NCBI GenBank assembly: GCA_026398575.1
Contig: JAPLSP010000216.1
Coordinates: 1 to 6,247 of the forward strand
Length of the DNA stretch: 6,247 bases
Reading direction: 5' to 3'
From: Candidatus Sumerlaeota bacterium
GTDB taxonomy: Bacteria > Sumerlaeota > Sumerlaeia > JADFCT01
This document shows positions 5,605 through 6,247 of this stretch, piece after piece. Both the position numbers and the translations under genes were made by a program. Position 1 is the first letter of the stretch. The number at the start of each line of letters is the position of its first letter. The notes below the pieces were generated by a model. The model saw only the letters and a program-made list of their open reading frames with translations, ran no database searches and had not been told where the DNA came from.

Positions 5605-6247
5605 ATCCACGTTTTTCTTCGGCGCATTGCGGACAGGTGTTTGGATTATGTGGCGCTATGAAAACGCCAGCGTGGATGCCAAACGTTTCCGCCAGGATTT
5701 CGGGGCGTAAAATATCGCTCGCTTTGCCCTCGGCCGTCACGCGCCGATTCAGGCAGATCACATGCGTTGCGTGCGCCTTGACCATCGAAAGATCGTGCGT
5801 CACCATCAATTGCGTAAATCCCCGCCGGGCGCGCAATTCATCCAGCAGTTCGCAGATCACAATCCCGCCCTGCACGTCCACGCCCGCGCTGGGCTCATCC
5901 AGAATCAGCATCTCCGGATCGCATTCGAGCGCCAGCGCCAGCATCACGCGCCGCAGTTCTCCGCCCGAAAGCGCCCCCAGCATCCGCGTCTCCAATCGCT
6001 CGGCCTTGACCTGCGAAAGCAGCTCGCGCGCCCGCGCGCGCGTCCGCCGGTTGACGCCCAGCCATAGCGGCGAGCGCTGCCAGCCCATCGCCAGAAAGTC
6101 CATCACGCTCAGCGGCGCGCCGCGATCGAACTCCAGATTCTGAGGCACGTAGCCTATCCTTGGTTCCGAGTTCCGGGTTCCGAGTTCCGAGTTCGGGACT
6201 CCGAGTTCCGAGTTCCGAGTTCCGAGTTCCGAGTTCGGGGGGCGGGG
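5603..6247 (-). CDS. znuC: Metal importer ABC ATPase (ZnuC-like), 5' end cut by window edge
   Basis: The open frame runs from the window edge (first codon at 6247) to a TAG at 5603-5605, giving 214 residues of a cytoplasmic ATPase that powers the ABC-3 permease downstream. Counting from the edge, RIGYVPQ (30-36) contains the Q-loop, LSGGELRR (93-100) is the ABC signature, MLILDEP (113-119) is Walker B with catalytic E118, SAGVD (120-124) is the D-loop and H151 is the switch histidine. Walker A should lie beyond the window. A GTG at 6148 encodes the V of the conserved GYVPQ and is not the start. Residues 3-28, just before the Q-loop, are translated from a 7-bp tandem repeat and read as cycles of NSELGTR, which is not a family sequence. 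The C-terminus has H192, H200 and a CPQC pair (205-208), possibly metal-binding. Whether the full gene is functional depends on the missing part. Confidence 0.9.
   Translation of the reverse strand, partial: PRPPNSELGTRNSELGVPNSELGTRNSEPRIGYVPQNLEFDRGAPLSVMDFLAMGWQRSPLWLGVNRRTRARARELLSQVKAERLETRMLGALSGGELRRVMLALALECDPEMLILDEPSAGVDVQGGIVICELLDELRARRGFTQLMVTHDLSMVKAHATHVICLNRRVTAEGKASDILRPEILAETFGIHAGVFIAPHNPNTCPQCAEEKRG
6164..6240. repeat. Eleven-unit heptamer array TTCCGAG inside the ATPase frame
   Basis: Eleven consecutive 7-bp units fill 6164-6240, seven of them exactly TTCCGAG. The variants are TTCCGGG (6171-6177), TTCGGGA and CTCCGAG (6192-6205) and TTCGGGG (6234-6240). On the coding (minus) strand the unit is GGAACTC, read as the seven-residue cycle N-S-E-L-G-T-R because 21 bp is seven codons with no stop. 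Seventy-seven bases is not a multiple of three, so gain or loss of one unit would change the frame. It is followed by a G-rich stretch to the window edge. Confidence 0.93.

Noticed and set aside
5337..6143. 268-codon plus-strand open frame
   Set aside because: It reads the 21-bp array as a repeated GIPCWIL peptide and then runs antisense to the ATPase. Its openness follows from a stop-free 7-codon repeat.
6146..6148. GTG as the ATPase start codon
   Set aside because: It encodes the V of the conserved GYVPQ. Family residues RIGY lie directly upstream in frame, and a start here would remove Walker A.

Overview
The window looks like chromosomal DNA from an uncultured bacterium, probably of the Planctomycetes/Verrucomicrobia/Lentisphaerae kind or a similar environmental phylum. 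This is an inference from three things: a Tat-exported type I sulfatase, a sugar-type ABC permease with a very large external insertion, and an unusual load of short intergenic tandem repeats. No rRNA, tRNA, transposase or phage gene is visible, so the phylum cannot be fixed from this window.

Layout. Bases 1-214 hold an edge hairpin and the leader of a sulfatase gene (215-1669, +), which has a good ribosome binding site. It converges, across 35 bases, on a hicBA toxin-antitoxin pair on the minus strand (hicB 1916-2155, hicA 1705-1923, overlapping by 8 bases). Upstream of hicB is a 25-bp tandem hairpin repeat (2213-2275), which abuts the stop codon of a 595-residue MalG-like ABC permease (2276-4063, -). 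In front of that permease's start lies an array of nine 10-bp words (4081-4170). Next come a metal-type (ABC-3 family, ZnuB-like) permease (4250-5110, -) and its ATPase (5603-6247, -, cut by the window edge). These two are separated by a 492-bp island of repeats (5111-5602).

How the genes work together. The ATPase and the ABC-3 permease are almost certainly two parts of one zinc/manganese/iron importer; the binding protein is not in the window. The MalG-like permease belongs to a separate sugar or oligosaccharide importer whose partner permease, ATPase and binding protein are not visible. The sulfatase could supply desulfated sugars to such an importer, but nothing here links them except proximity. 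HicBA is a self-contained type II module.

The most striking content is the repeat system. Arrays of fixed-length words (7, 10, 21 = 3x7, and 25 bp) fill four gene boundaries and also enter one reading frame. Much of the 5111-5602 island runs in strict 7-bp register with degenerate heptamers, arranged as nested inverted arms. An 11-unit heptamer array (6164-6240) sits inside the coding frame of the ATPase, in the loop between Walker A and the Q-loop. There it reads as a heptapeptide repeat, and a change of one unit would shift the frame. The closest established parallel I can name is the heptanucleotide STRR repeats of heterocystous cyanobacteria; relatedness is not claimed.
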